From the IMG/VR virus record IMGVR_UViG_3300028857_000250, positions 1 through 31,974 of that record: DNA of 31,974 nucleotides, one strand, 5' to 3'. Shown here piece by piece: positions 23,942 through 31,320 of the stretch. Origin of the DNA: a virus. The translations under genes were made by a program, and so were the position numbers. The stretch's first letter is position 1. Each line of letters opens with the position of its first letter. The notes beneath the pieces were generated by a model. The model was not told where the DNA came from, searched no databases, and saw only the letters and a program-made list of their open reading frames with translations.

Positions 23942-24481
23942 TCAATCCTCCACAGCAGGACTTGACGACCGGATCCAGCGATAGACCTCTTCCCATCCGG
24001 GGAAACCACATGCGTTCTTATCATCGATGTAGATATCGGCATACACCTTACGTGTTGAATCACCATACATTTTTCGGTTGTCGGGGTTCTGGTCATTGAC
24101 ACGGTCAAAATGTATATCCTGTTCCAAGAGGAAGTTGATGGCTGTTGTCAGGTGCTCACCGTTGCGACATGTCCAAATGATGATGTAGTGACCCTCATCA
24201 TGCAGTTGGTTAATGACCTTGCGCGCATAGGGGTTTACAAAACCAATCTCTGGATACTTGTCGTTTACGATGGTCCCGTCAAAGTCGATGGCAATAATCA
24301 TAGTCTGTCTGCGTATTGCGCAGAATGGTGCAATACCAACGGAGAACAATTCTTTGCTATCAGGTGCAAAAACACCGATCGGCTTTTGATAACGATCGCA
24401 ATGAAGGGAAACCCCTTTGATGACTGCAGACGACGAGCGTCTGCAGTCAGTACAATCAAGGCATGAATCAACGGTCTTCAT
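23942..24481 (-). CDS. HAD-superfamily phosphatase with Cys-rich N-terminal extension
   Basis: 179 residues. Residues 61-179 are a small HAD phosphatase: MIIAIDFDGTIVNDKYPEIG carries the DxDGT nucleophile motif, YIIIWTCRNGE the second motif (Thr/Arg after a hydrophobic strand) and YADIYIDDKNACGFPG the acidic motif (DD). The first 60 residues (CLDCTDCRR, HCDRYQKPIG, IAPFCAIRR) contain five Cys that could bind a metal, a module I recall as a separate short protein in Bacteroides mobile elements. It may remove phosphate from a nucleotide or sugar; the substrate is unknown. An alternative start at 24301 would give the HAD part alone. Confidence 0.75.
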   Translation of the reverse strand: MKTVDSCLDCTDCRRSSSAVIKGVSLHCDRYQKPIGVFAPDSKELFSVGIAPFCAIRRQTMIIAIDFDGTIVNDKYPEIGFVNPYARKVINQLHDEGHYIIIWTCRNGEHLTTAINFLLEQDIHFDRVNDQNPDNRKMYGDSTRKVYADIYIDDKNACGFPGWEEVYRWIRSSSPAVED

Positions 24482-24482
24482 C

Positions 24483-24899
24483 TTATAAATATTTAAGATC
24501 AGTCCAGTGAATGATCTGACCAGTTATCTTTCCCGTTTGGAACCATGTCAGGAACTCATACAGCGATGAGAAACCGTCGTTAGTGGCAAGCTGTTTGGCT
24601 TCCCTCTCGCTGAGCTTTCTGCCATCGATAGTGATCGTGTATTCAATGCCGCGAAACTCGCCACCCTTCGTGTTGATCTCGATCGATTGAACACCCTTGC
24701 ACGTGGACAGGTCATCACGATCCGCGTTGAACACCTGCTGTGACTTGGTGCGCACACCAGTTGCCATCTGTATGGCCATGCTTTCTTTCCAGCGATCCCC
24801 CTCGCGTATGGAGTGGATCTTGCGCCCATCAAGGATGAGGTCAACGAAATTCGTTGCCTCACCCGTTTTTTTGTTTGTTGTTGAGAATCCCAGTACCAT
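24483..24899 (-). CDS. ASCH-like domain protein
   Basis: 138 residues: MVLGFSTTNKKTGEATNFVD, then LILDGRKIHSIREGDRWKES and GVRTKSQQVFN, ending TGKIIGQ-like TGQIIHWTDLKY. The IHSIREG phrase and the overall plan match the ASCH/YqfB-like phage proteins I know from Bacteroidetes phages, a beta-barrel fold thought to bind RNA or modified nucleotides. One base separates its stop from the HAD gene. Role in the phage cycle unknown. Confidence 0.7.
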   Translation of the reverse strand: MVLGFSTTNKKTGEATNFVDLILDGRKIHSIREGDRWKESMAIQMATGVRTKSQQVFNADRDDLSTCKGVQSIEINTKGGEFRGIEYTITIDGRKLSEREAKQLATNDGFSSLYEFLTWFQTGKITGQIIHWTDLKYL

Positions 24900-24901
24900 G
24901 G

Positions 24902-25357
24902 TTATTCGCTTTTAGGAATTTCAACATAAGGAAAGACATCCATGATGTCGGTTTCCTTGATCATTGCAATCACATAATCACTCATTGTGCCTTTCATGCC
25001 TTCGTTGAGCCGGCTGATTGCTTCCTCAATGTCCGATGCTTGAATCAACATAGTAGATGGTACACGCTTCTCGATTCCTTTCTCTTGATCCAAAACGATG
25101 AACATCACCTTGGCGCGGTACCAGATGTCACCAGTTGGTGAGTCAAACACTTCATAAAGGCGTGATCGGCTAACCTTGGAGACGGTTAGTTCACCGCTTG
25201 TAAATGGCTTTGTTTCTTGTAGGATGCGGGCTTCTGCTTCGGTGAAGCTCAGCGCATCAATAAGATACGTCTCTGTTGTTTTCTTTTGAAGACCATCTTC
25301 GTGAGATAGTTTTTCGTACTGAATTTTGCATTCAAACCAATTGTGCATTTGTGACAT
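24902..25357 (-). CDS. DUF4494-like phage protein
   Basis: 151 residues: MSQMHNWFECKIQYEKLSHE, then ETYLIDALSFTEAEARI, FTSGELTVSKVSRSRLYEVF and DIWYRAKVMFIVLDQEKGIE. The NWFECK start, the YLIDALSFTEAEAR signature and the SGEFTV-like strand are those of DUF4494 proteins of Bacteroidetes phages. No biochemical function is known for the family. Followed within 3 bp by the ASCH-like gene. Confidence 0.8.
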   Translation of the reverse strand: MSQMHNWFECKIQYEKLSHEDGLQKKTTETYLIDALSFTEAEARILQETKPFTSGELTVSKVSRSRLYEVFDSPTGDIWYRAKVMFIVLDQEKGIEKRVPSTMLIQASDIEEAISRLNEGMKGTMSDYVIAMIKETDIMDVFPYVEIPKSE

Positions 25358-25368
25358 GGTGTTTTGTA

Positions 25369-26025
25369 TTACATGCGGTTAAAACTCGGTTCAATCTTAC
25401 TCCAGACGTTGTATTTCGTCTTTTCTTCAAAGTAGAAGTTGATGGCCGTACCCTCAACGATGTTGCTTTCCTTGAAAAGCTGCATGATCTCAGAGTATTC
25501 AGGGTCATTGAAGTCACTCTCCAACTCATACAGGCGCGAGATGGATTTGTAATCAAGCTCACCAGCATCGTTGCGCTGGATCATCAGCATGGCCAGCTTG
25601 TACATCGGGTCACTCACACCCTTCTCGCTGTCGGCCACCCATGCGGTGAGGAACGACACCAGGCGTTTTTCGGCCACATCAGCCCTCTCGTCGAACTTCT
25701 TTACCTTGGCTCCCTTCACGTGAACCTTGAAGTCACCATCAGAAAGAGAAAAGCCCAGCTGCTCATCACCGTTTTTGAGTTTTCCATATTCACGCATGAC
25801 AGACATCCACGACTCGGTTTCACCCCTGAGCCATGCTTTAAACATGCGACCATCTTCGAGGTAACGCGTCAGGCGATCTTTGAGACGGTACATGTAGTCC
25901 ATACGCAGGGATTCGTAGGCGTCCCGCCGTTTGCGATCGCCGTCTTTTTTCTCTTCCGAGAGCTTCTGTAGCAGCTCCTGCTTTTCTTGAGCCGTCAACT
26001 TACTTAAATCAATTTTCTCAATCAT
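25369..26025 (-). CDS. DUF3164-like (Mu gp8-like) early protein
   Basis: 218 residues. The N-terminus MIEKIDLSKLTAQEKQELLQ is followed by a charged helix (KRRDAYESLRMDYMYRLKDR), and the middle has a strand region (LGFSLSDGDFKVHVKGAKV) and an acidic C-terminus. The pattern resembles DUF3164/Mu gp8-like proteins found in the early region of Mu-like phages. It lies in the early operon downstream of the GemA-like gene. A long + strand frame opposite it is a shadow. Confidence 0.7.
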   Translation of the reverse strand: MIEKIDLSKLTAQEKQELLQKLSEEKKDGDRKRRDAYESLRMDYMYRLKDRLTRYLEDGRMFKAWLRGETESWMSVMREYGKLKNGDEQLGFSLSDGDFKVHVKGAKVKKFDERADVAEKRLVSFLTAWVADSEKGVSDPMYKLAMLMIQRNDAGELDYKSISRLYELESDFNDPEYSEIMQLFKESNIVEGTAINFYFEEKTKYNVWSKIEPSFNRM

Positions 26026-26035
26026 AATCTTGTTT

Positions 26036-26227
26036 TTAATAATTTATTGAATCACATGTAGATATATCTCCTGTCATCATGCATATCTGAAAAGAAATGT
26101 CCAGGTACTTTTTAACCCGTTGATCCCACTCGGGGGATAGAACCGGCGTGATGGCCAACAGCTCAACCACCATGTCAAGTTCGTAGTACAACCCTTGCAG
26201 GTCGCGCGAGAATGGTGCGTCACTCAT
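26036..26227 (-). CDS. Small hypothetical early protein
   Basis: 63 residues, not recognised: MSDAPFSRDLQGLYYELDMV followed by LSPEWDQRVKKYLDISFQIC. Its ATG overlaps the stop of the GemA-like gene by ATGA (26227-26224), a sign of translational coupling. Mostly helical and acidic/aromatic. Confidence 0.6.
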   Translation of the reverse strand: MSDAPFSRDLQGLYYELDMVVELLAITPVLSPEWDQRVKKYLDISFQICMMTGDISTCDSINY

Positions 26228-26646
26228 TTAAATGCCTCCTCCATGCCTTTGTACAACCTCTCAATGTCGGCGTTGGCCTTAATCTGTGCGTTGTAGAGAG
26301 TAATAAGTTGAGCGCGGGTGATATCGTTGAAGGAGTCCGAGCGCGTGGCTTTACAGGCCATACCCTTGGCTTTGTCGAGGCGCTGTGCATCCGGGTAATT
26401 GATGCTCATAATGGTGAAATAGCCGCAAATGGCCGCTAGTACGCGCTTGCGCCATATATCCATCGATGTGTTTTGCTGCATGCTAAGCGTCTCAAGTTTC
26501 TGGCAGAGCTCAACGAGTTCCTGATCTGTAAGGTCTTTGCTCGATGATGCGCCCTTGTAGCGTGACAACATCTGCTGTTTGGTGGAATCATCAATACCGG
26601 CCTTGCGAACTAGGGTGTGGTAGCGTTTGATAAGTGTTGCATTCAT
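26224..26646 (-). CDS. GemA/Mu gp16-like protein (DUF1018-like)
   Basis: 140 residues: MNATLIKRYHTLVRKAGIDD followed by MLSRYKGASSSKDLTDQELV and ELCQKLE. The order of an initial ALI(K) helix, a helix beginning with a Tyr/Arg-rich turn, and KDLTDxEL is the signature of Mu gp16/GemA. In Mu this early protein influences host gene expression and DNA supercoiling. The C-terminal half (LDKAKGMACKATRSDSFNDI) is extra relative to the short Mu domain. It lies in the early operon next to the RecA-fold ATPase. Confidence 0.75.
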   Translation of the reverse strand: MNATLIKRYHTLVRKAGIDDSTKQQMLSRYKGASSSKDLTDQELVELCQKLETLSMQQNTSMDIWRKRVLAAICGYFTIMSINYPDAQRLDKAKGMACKATRSDSFNDITRAQLITLYNAQIKANADIERLYKGMEEAFK

Positions 26647-26662
26647 GATGAAAAAGTGTTTG

Positions 26663-27289
26663 TTATTCCTTGATCGATTCTAAACCCCAATAGGCATCTG
26701 CCTTTTCTTTGCTTATATCTATGTACTTGCCGCCGCCATAACGTGAGACCGGTATCGCCCTGAACCCTTGAACCCGGAAGACCACCGACGCATCCCGCCA
26801 TATCTTTCTTGCTGTAAGTCCGTCCGGTTTGGTACCATCTATATGGCTGATGTAGATGAATAGTTTGTTGGGGAATTCAGCCTTCAATAGTTTGTACTCA
26901 GACCACTTAAGATCCATGAACTGTACCGAGTCGATAACTACGATGTCCGCAGACTTGTGCTTCTTAAGCCGTATGGTAAGCTCGTTGACATCTTCCTTGT
27001 CAAGTAGCACGAACCGTGAACCCACATCCACCATGCCCGTGCGCTCGAGCGCCATCTTGATTGTCAGTGATAAGCCCTCCTCCACTGAGTTGTAAGCTAT
27101 TTTCTTGAATCCGGCAAGTACCTTTGTAAGCATCATGGCAAAGGTTGTTTTTCCATTTTTTGGGGGTCCAAAGATGAACCATGTGCCTGAGGATTCCGGT
27201 TTGCCGATGGCTTCCAACCATTCACCTTCCAGATTAAGCGTCTGAAAACGGGCATCGATGACATTCGCAACTGATATTGCCCTCCGCAT
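26663..27289 (-). CDS. RecA-fold ATPase (AAA_24-like)
   Basis: 208 residues. Walker A is FIFGPPKNGKTTFAMM (GxxxxGKT, about residues 38-53) and Walker B is ADIVVIDSVQFMDL (near 112-125), the strand-Asp pattern of RecA/DnaB-type ATPases. A later strand KLFIYISHIDG is typical of this fold. Homologues of this short ATPase accompany the Mu A/B pair in Bacteroidetes transposable phages and are likely to act in DNA transposition or replication. Two bases upstream is the Mu B-like gene's stop. Confidence 0.82.
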   Translation of the reverse strand: MRRAISVANVIDARFQTLNLEGEWLEAIGKPESSGTWFIFGPPKNGKTTFAMMLTKVLAGFKKIAYNSVEEGLSLTIKMALERTGMVDVGSRFVLLDKEDVNELTIRLKKHKSADIVVIDSVQFMDLKWSEYKLLKAEFPNKLFIYISHIDGTKPDGLTARKIWRDASVVFRVQGFRAIPVSRYGGGKYIDISKEKADAYWGLESIKE

Positions 27290-27290
27290 A

Positions 27291-28175
27291 TCAACGAAGT
27301 GTCAGCTCGTTGTAAATACGACGCAGGGATGGAAATTTGTCCTCACCCATGCATCCGCGCAGCACCTTGCCCGTGTTAACGCCTGCCTCGGCGTTGGCCT
27401 TAATGATCATCGTTGCGGTAATGATGAGCATCTCGCTTCTTTCAACAGGCTTATCCTCGGCCACGATGCATTGGTAGCGCTTGCCAAAACGGCTAAAGAG
27501 CTCCGTAAAACCAATGATCTTATTGTCTATCGAGCGCTGCATGCGCTGTTTGAGTCCATCCGCTCCGACCATATACCAGGCACAGCAACCCCTTGTAGCG
27601 TTCCACAGCGACTTGATCTCCAAGAAAGTCTCGTGGCGTACATCACCTACCTCATCAAGGATGATAAGGGGCCGAGTGAGTGTCTTGAGGTAAAAAACCA
27701 ATTCCGAGTACACGTCGTTATAACGACCCGAGTAGGTCAGGCCGAACTCACGGGCAATGGCGCGAATGAGCAGCTGCTTTGTCTTAGCCTGTGAGCAATC
27801 AATATATACAGCGTTGCGGTGTGTGCGTACGTAGCACTCGCAGGCGTACGTCTTTCCAATATCCGACAGATCACAAAACAGGGAGCTGATTCCTTGCTCC
27901 TGGCAGTCCTCCAACTGAGCATTGATAAACTGAAAGACCGGCGTTTCGGCTGTCTTCCATACAGGAGCGTTGTCGATACTGATGGCCATGCGTCTAGCTA
28001 AGCCTATCCACTTCTGATCACTTAGGATCTTGTCCAGCTCACCGTTCTTGATGCGATTGTACTGAGCAGCGTTGATGTCAAGGCTGATGGCAAAACGTGC
28101 ATCGCTGCCGTCGAAATTCCTTCGAGCGTCCGCTAGTGCTGTTACAATACGCTGTTTAATGTCCGTTGAAATCAT
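27291..28175 (-). CDS. Mu B-like transposition ATPase
   Basis: 294 residues. An N-terminal HTH-like part (SLDINAAQYNRIKNGELDKI) is followed by an AAA+ domain: FCDLSDIGKTYACECYVRT is a degenerate Walker A (the GKT is kept, the first Gly is Ser/Asp context), RPLIILDEVGDVRHETFLEI the Walker B with DE, and GCCAWYMVGADGLKQRM the sensor region. Mu B binds target DNA and activates the Mu A transposase. It sits directly after the transposase gene, as in Mu. Confidence 0.88.
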   Translation of the reverse strand: MISTDIKQRIVTALADARRNFDGSDARFAISLDINAAQYNRIKNGELDKILSDQKWIGLARRMAISIDNAPVWKTAETPVFQFINAQLEDCQEQGISSLFCDLSDIGKTYACECYVRTHRNAVYIDCSQAKTKQLLIRAIAREFGLTYSGRYNDVYSELVFYLKTLTRPLIILDEVGDVRHETFLEIKSLWNATRGCCAWYMVGADGLKQRMQRSIDNKIIGFTELFSRFGKRYQCIVAEDKPVERSEMLIITATMIIKANAEAGVNTGKVLRGCMGEDKFPSLRRIYNELTLR

Positions 28176-28196
28176 GTTTAAACGATTTTTTAAGTT

Positions 28197-30191
28197 TTAC
28201 AATCCGGCTCTACCTGCAGAGCGCCAGTCACGAGAATTAACTATTTCTTCCTCTTCCAACACCTCGACAAGTTCCTTTGTCTGCCTGTCATCACTGGGGG
28301 CATCAAGCACGCGCTGCATGATCTGTGAGGTGGATGCCTCCATGATGCCGATGCGCGGTATGTCAACCCTTTGTTCCTTCATAAAGGCATCGAACTTTGA
28401 AAGGCGCTTGTTTTGGTGAAGCATATTCAGGTCATCAATATCCGTACGCTCGATCGCACACTCGTTATAGGCGTACTGTGCCTTATTGACGGCCTCACCA
28501 ATGTAGGTGTCGCCTTGGTATAGATAGACGTTGCTGATGGTGCCGTCTTCATCGGGTAGCCAGTATGCTGTCACGTCCCAATTGTTTGGCTTGAGCCTTT
28601 TAAGGTTTCCGAAATGCTGCAGCTCGAACTTATCGCCCTGAACGGGACAATAGTCGTTGTTGTAGATCATTGTCTTGGTCTTGTTACCGATCCATCGGTA
28701 TAGCCTCCATTTTTCGATCGGTGACAGAGTTGGGTTGACCTGTGATAGCAGCACCTGGCGGCGCGTCATACCCGGGTACCTCTTCTGTAGCGGGTGCAGG
28801 CTGTTATTGTGTGTGTCAATATCCGAAAGGTCATCTCCGATGATGGCCTGTGGTTGGTATGTCGGCTCAATGAAGTCTCCGGACTCTTTGTTACGAACGG
28901 CCCTGTAGGCTTCGTGACGAGCATACCAACGACCGCGTGTGTGACCGGCATCTTTAGCCGCACCATACTTGAGCGACCTAATAGCGTGCTCGGCGCGTTT
29001 CTCTGTTGGTGACTCGCAAAAACGTACAAAAGGGAAAGCATCACCAAGCCATTTGATGTCTTTCATGAGGTGGTGCTCAACCTCGAGTTCACCAGGCATT
29101 GGAAGATCTAACAGGGATAGTTCACAGAACATGTTCTGGAAGGACTCCATGACTGTATCAAGGGTGGGCTTGCCAACGATGTACGCCGGGCGGAACCAGT
29201 AACCGGATACAACATCCACGGCCATGTACTTAAAGACCCACCCACGGACGCTCTGACGGCTCATAGCCACGTCATCCATGGATATCTTGGAAAGTGAATA
29301 CATACCCACCTTGCGATCGTGCTTGGGACGCAGGCGGTTGACATAGTCAAAGTTGCCATTCCTGTCCGAGAATGTGGCTGTCTGATTGACAACGCTCTTT
29401 AAGTAACTCCATACGGTTGCCTGTGATACCTCTAAGGCGCGACCCTTATAACGGAAATCATCGGGACGGAAGACCTCACCCGTGCTCTTGTCAAACATCT
29501 CTTTGTCGCCGGCAACAAACTCAAGGTAGAGTTCATGCACGCGGGTACCGAAAGGCTTATCGTTTTGGCGCCACAAAGCCAGGAAGAGTTTTTCCATATC
29601 GCTAGACACTTTGCGTGCCCTGTCATTGCCGCGGCCTTTGTGCATCACCGAGGCATTTCCATCCTTGAGATATAGGTCATAGGCGCGCTTGAACGATCGG
29701 TCATTAGCAAAAGGTTTGAAGTTCATCTTTTCGGATTTTTCTAGCTGCCACTCGGTGGCCAGCTTCCAGAAATCGCCCATATTAATGCGTTGGTTGTTAC
29801 AGGAGCGAGCCTGACGTTGACTGGATAACCCGCGACGGATGGCCTCAAAGACACGTACACGGTTAGTGTACTCCTCTACCTTCTCGAAAGTCTGAGTGTC
29901 ACCCTCCGGCATGTGGGATAGGAACCAGGCGCGAGCCTTCTCGTCTTCCTCAATAGAAAAAATGGATTTAGGGCCTTCCTTGCTGATGGATCCAAAGGCA
30001 TCCTCGATGACGCGCAGCCTATCCGGGCGCTTGACGCTGTCAAGATAGATGGTCGTTCCTCCGTTGATGCTGCGAAGAGCAATCTGGAGAAGACCACCCT
30101 TGGAATCTTTTTTAAATTGGTCCATCGACAGGCCGGCAGTGAGCCAGTCATTGACGGTGAGAACCAACCTATTTCCAATCATCTTGTACAT
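28197..30191 (-). CDS. Mu A-like DDE transposase
   Basis: 664 residues from MYKMIGNRLVLTVNDWLTAG. N-terminal DNA-binding region with HTH-like parts, then the RNase H-like catalytic domain: AVDVVSGYWFRPAYIVGKP (first Asp, about residue 322), GELEVEHHLMKDIKW (second acidic position, near 369) and SPTEKRAEHAIRSLKYG (Glu near 395-398). The last ~150 residues have the Mu transposase C-terminal pattern (RPxYGMTRRQVLL-like GMTRRQVLLSQVNPTLSPIE). It catalyses phage integration and replicative transposition together with the Mu B-like ATPase. Start chosen at 30191; ATG 30182 and the upstream ATG 30215 are also possible. Confidence 0.92.
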   Translation of the reverse strand: MYKMIGNRLVLTVNDWLTAGLSMDQFKKDSKGGLLQIALRSINGGTTIYLDSVKRPDRLRVIEDAFGSISKEGPKSIFSIEEDEKARAWFLSHMPEGDTQTFEKVEEYTNRVRVFEAIRRGLSSQRQARSCNNQRINMGDFWKLATEWQLEKSEKMNFKPFANDRSFKRAYDLYLKDGNASVMHKGRGNDRARKVSSDMEKLFLALWRQNDKPFGTRVHELYLEFVAGDKEMFDKSTGEVFRPDDFRYKGRALEVSQATVWSYLKSVVNQTATFSDRNGNFDYVNRLRPKHDRKVGMYSLSKISMDDVAMSRQSVRGWVFKYMAVDVVSGYWFRPAYIVGKPTLDTVMESFQNMFCELSLLDLPMPGELEVEHHLMKDIKWLGDAFPFVRFCESPTEKRAEHAIRSLKYGAAKDAGHTRGRWYARHEAYRAVRNKESGDFIEPTYQPQAIIGDDLSDIDTHNNSLHPLQKRYPGMTRRQVLLSQVNPTLSPIEKWRLYRWIGNKTKTMIYNNDYCPVQGDKFELQHFGNLKRLKPNNWDVTAYWLPDEDGTISNVYLYQGDTYIGEAVNKAQYAYNECAIERTDIDDLNMLHQNKRLSKFDAFMKEQRVDIPRIGIMEASTSQIMQRVLDAPSDDRQTKELVEVLEEEEIVNSRDWRSAGRAGL

Positions 30192-30212
30192 ATCGTAAAC
30201 TTTATATCTTTG
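30184..30212 (+). promoter_or_regulatory. Bacteroidetes-type promoter for the membrane-protein moron
   Basis: On the + strand CTTG (TTG at 30184-30186), 18 bases, then TATCTTTG (30205-30212), which fits TAnnTTTG exactly. It lies 24 bp before the ATG of the + strand membrane protein and overlaps the beginning of the divergent transposase gene. Confidence 0.55.
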
Positions 30213-30236
30213 CAAAAACCTTAAATACTTATTACG

Positions 30237-30668
30237 ATGGACGATTTGTATTACTACCAGAGAATGAATGAGGTTGATCAGCTGACAAGACTATCCTTTG
30301 AGAAACAAGCGCAGTTTTTTCAACATGCTCTACTTGTATCTTCAGGAGTTCTTGGAATTCTAGTTCCCCTGCGCGCGAACAGCTCAGACGACCTATATAT
30401 TCGCTTGGTATTTCTTCTGACAGTTCTACTTCTTGGACTTGGTATCCTAACCTGCTCAATAGTAGTTCATACATTTTCAGTTCTGATAGAGCGTGTACGT
30501 CTATTGTACATTGACGAAGTTCAAAAAGCGCTAAAGGAGGATCGCAGGGTTCAGCCTTGCTTTTCGAAGCAAACAAAGACTGAAAAATTCCTCGAAAAAA
30601 TAACGAAGTGCGTTTTGTTACTGGCGATGCTTTCATTGATATCATACAGCGTGCTTGTTTGTCTTTAA
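30237..30668 (+). CDS. Three-helix membrane protein (moron candidate)
   Basis: 143 residues. Hydrophobic segments at about residues 30-45 (LLVSSGVLGILVPL), 52-83 (LVFLLTVLLLGLGILTCSIV) and 122-143 (ITKCVLLLAMLSLISYSVLV), with a charged loop between the second and third. It is read against the direction of the early genes, with its own promoter-like site, and is the only + strand gene between 19.98 and 31.3 kb. This is the layout of a moron expressed from a prophage, for example for superinfection exclusion, but no family is recognised. The opposite frame on the - strand is not supported. Confidence 0.65.
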   Translation: MDDLYYYQRMNEVDQLTRLSFEKQAQFFQHALLVSSGVLGILVPLRANSSDDLYIRLVFLLTVLLLGLGILTCSIVVHTFSVLIERVRLLYIDEVQKALKEDRRVQPCFSKQTKTEKFLEKITKCVLLLAMLSLISYSVLVCL

Positions 30669-30677
30669 TTTTATCTG

Positions 30678-30760
30678 TGGAGTGTGAAGGAATCGAACCT
30701 CCGACCTCGGCCAGGTTGTTACCCTGTATTACCGCGCTCTGTCCACTGAGCTAACACCTC
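30678..30760 (-). tRNA. tRNA-like gene with oversized anticodon arm (possible AAC anticodon)
   Basis: On the - strand an acceptor (GAGGTGT pairing ACACTCC with one A-C mismatch and a G-T), a D arm (GCTC...GAGC) and a T arm with the GGTTCGATTCC signature are clear. No CCA is encoded. Between the D arm and the variable region are about 10 bases too many: CGGTAATACAGG, loop GTAACAA, CCTGG, then CCG. Read that way, the loop has T33 and the anticodon would be AAC (30720-30718). A Val isotype with A34 is rare in bacteria, so it may be a decayed or specialised tRNA. Confidence 0.6.
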
Positions 30761-30764
30761 GGTT

Positions 30765-30794
30765 AAGTCATCCGGGGAGTGGGCCGGATGACTT
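30765..30794. terminator. Perfect 11-bp hairpin between tRNA-like gene and small membrane gene
   Basis: AAGTCATCCGG (30765-30775) and CCGGATGACTT (30784-30794) pair without mismatch around an 8-base loop. On the - strand it lies just after the 77-residue gene and five bases before the tRNA-like gene. There is no T-run, so a processing site is as likely as a terminator. Confidence 0.4.
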
Positions 30795-30807
30795 GTTGCG
30801 GTGACTA

Positions 30808-31041
30808 TTAACCAATACTCTTTTTGTCGCCGCGTTTTAAATTATCAGTGAGAGCCAAAGCCAAAAGCAATATGCATGGAGAGAGTACCATGTAATCATA
30901 TCTTACACCGGTGGTGTGCAACATTAATCGTAATGCCGGGAAAAGAGACATGAGTGAAATAATCAAGGCAACAAAACCAAGGATGGCAAAAAAAATGCCG
31001 AACACCATATCTGTGCCCGAAACAGATTTTGAATTTTTCAT
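30808..31041 (-). CDS. Small two-helix membrane protein
   Basis: 77 residues: hydrophobic segments at about 9-41 (MVFGIFFAILGFVALIISLM) and 48-67 (YMVLSPCILLLALALTDN), then a basic tail. Not recognised. Its ATG overlaps the stop of the Ner-like gene by ATGA (31041-31038), so the two are cotranscribed from the operator region. Early expression suggests a role in establishing infection or host exclusion, but nothing in the sequence shows it. Confidence 0.6.
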   Translation of the reverse strand: MKNSKSVSGTDMVFGIFFAILGFVALIISLMSLFPALRLMLHTTGVRYDYMVLSPCILLLALALTDNLKRGDKKSIG

Positions 31042-31226
31042 AAAATTTTTTGTTTTGGTTTTACATCAACTTCGGAGCCTCCGCGTTCGATGGCCGCCTT
31101 GCGTATACGCTTGGCCAAATCGGAGTTTGAGTCAAATTTTAATGCGTTGCTCACACAGCGTGGTGTAACTACGAACAAAACAGACAACTCTTTCCGTTCA
31201 CCATGCCTAACAAGTACTTCGCTCAT
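31038..31226 (-). CDS. Ner/Cro-like DNA-binding regulator
   Basis: 62 residues from MSEVLVRHGERKELSVLFVV. The VRHGERKELSVLFVVTPRCV segment with the following SNALKF and SDLAKRIRKAAIERGG is the pattern of small HTH proteins that Bacteroidetes phages carry opposite their repressor. It would repress or switch the early promoter like Ner in Mu or Cro in lambda. I place the start at ATG 31226, not at the GTG at 31325 that would run through the operator and overlap the repressor start. The residual N-terminal hydrophobic stretch of the longer frame is simply the operator repeat translated. Promoter-like site and operator O1 are at 31269-31300. Confidence 0.75.
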   Translation of the reverse strand: MSEVLVRHGERKELSVLFVVTPRCVSNALKFDSNSDLAKRIRKAAIERGGSEVDVKPKQKIL

Positions 31227-31268
31227 ATTTTCGTATATTTGGAGCCGTTCCGATATTGGAACATGCTG

Positions 31269-31300
31269 CAAAAGTGCGATTATAATCGCACCAAAACAAA
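31269..31300 (-). promoter_or_regulatory. Promoter-like site of the early (Ner-like) operon, holding operator O1
   Basis: On the - strand TTTG (31300-31297), 20 bases, then CACTTTTG (31276-31269), seven of eight fixed positions of the Bacteroides consensus if the first T of the second box is allowed to vary. The palindrome O1 (31275-31290) lies between the boxes, so repressor binding there would shut off early transcription. The Ner-like ATG is 43 bp further on. Confidence 0.45.
31275..31290. promoter_or_regulatory. Repressor operator O1 (perfect 16-bp palindrome)
   Basis: TGCGATTATAATCGCA is its own reverse complement. It lies between the divergent repressor and Ner-like genes. Two related sites follow at 31305-31320 and 31455-31470. 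Confidence 0.7.
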
Positions 31301-31304
31301 TAAT

Positions 31305-31320
31305 TACGATGATAATCGCA
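31305..31320. promoter_or_regulatory. Operator-like site O2 over the repressor start codon
   Basis: TACGATGATAATCGCA shares 14 of 16 bases with O1 and keeps the half-site TAATCGCA intact. The repressor ATG (31309-31311) lies inside it, so binding would compete with repressor translation start or its own promoter. Confidence 0.55.

Noticed and set aside
25276-25971. 231-residue + strand frame opposite the DUF3164- and DUF4494-like genes
   Set aside because: It is antisense to two recognisable genes and its own protein has no family resemblance; antisense long frames are common in this base composition.
27258-27794. 178-residue + strand frame opposite the Mu B-like gene
   Set aside because: Antisense to a clear Mu B-like ATPase.
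30232-30645. 137-residue - strand frame opposite the membrane protein
   Set aside because: The + strand frame has proper membrane segments and a consensus promoter.
31090-31308. Upstream extension of the repressor frame
   Set aside because: It lies opposite the Ner-like gene and over the promoter/operator; repressors of this type begin just before the HTH.
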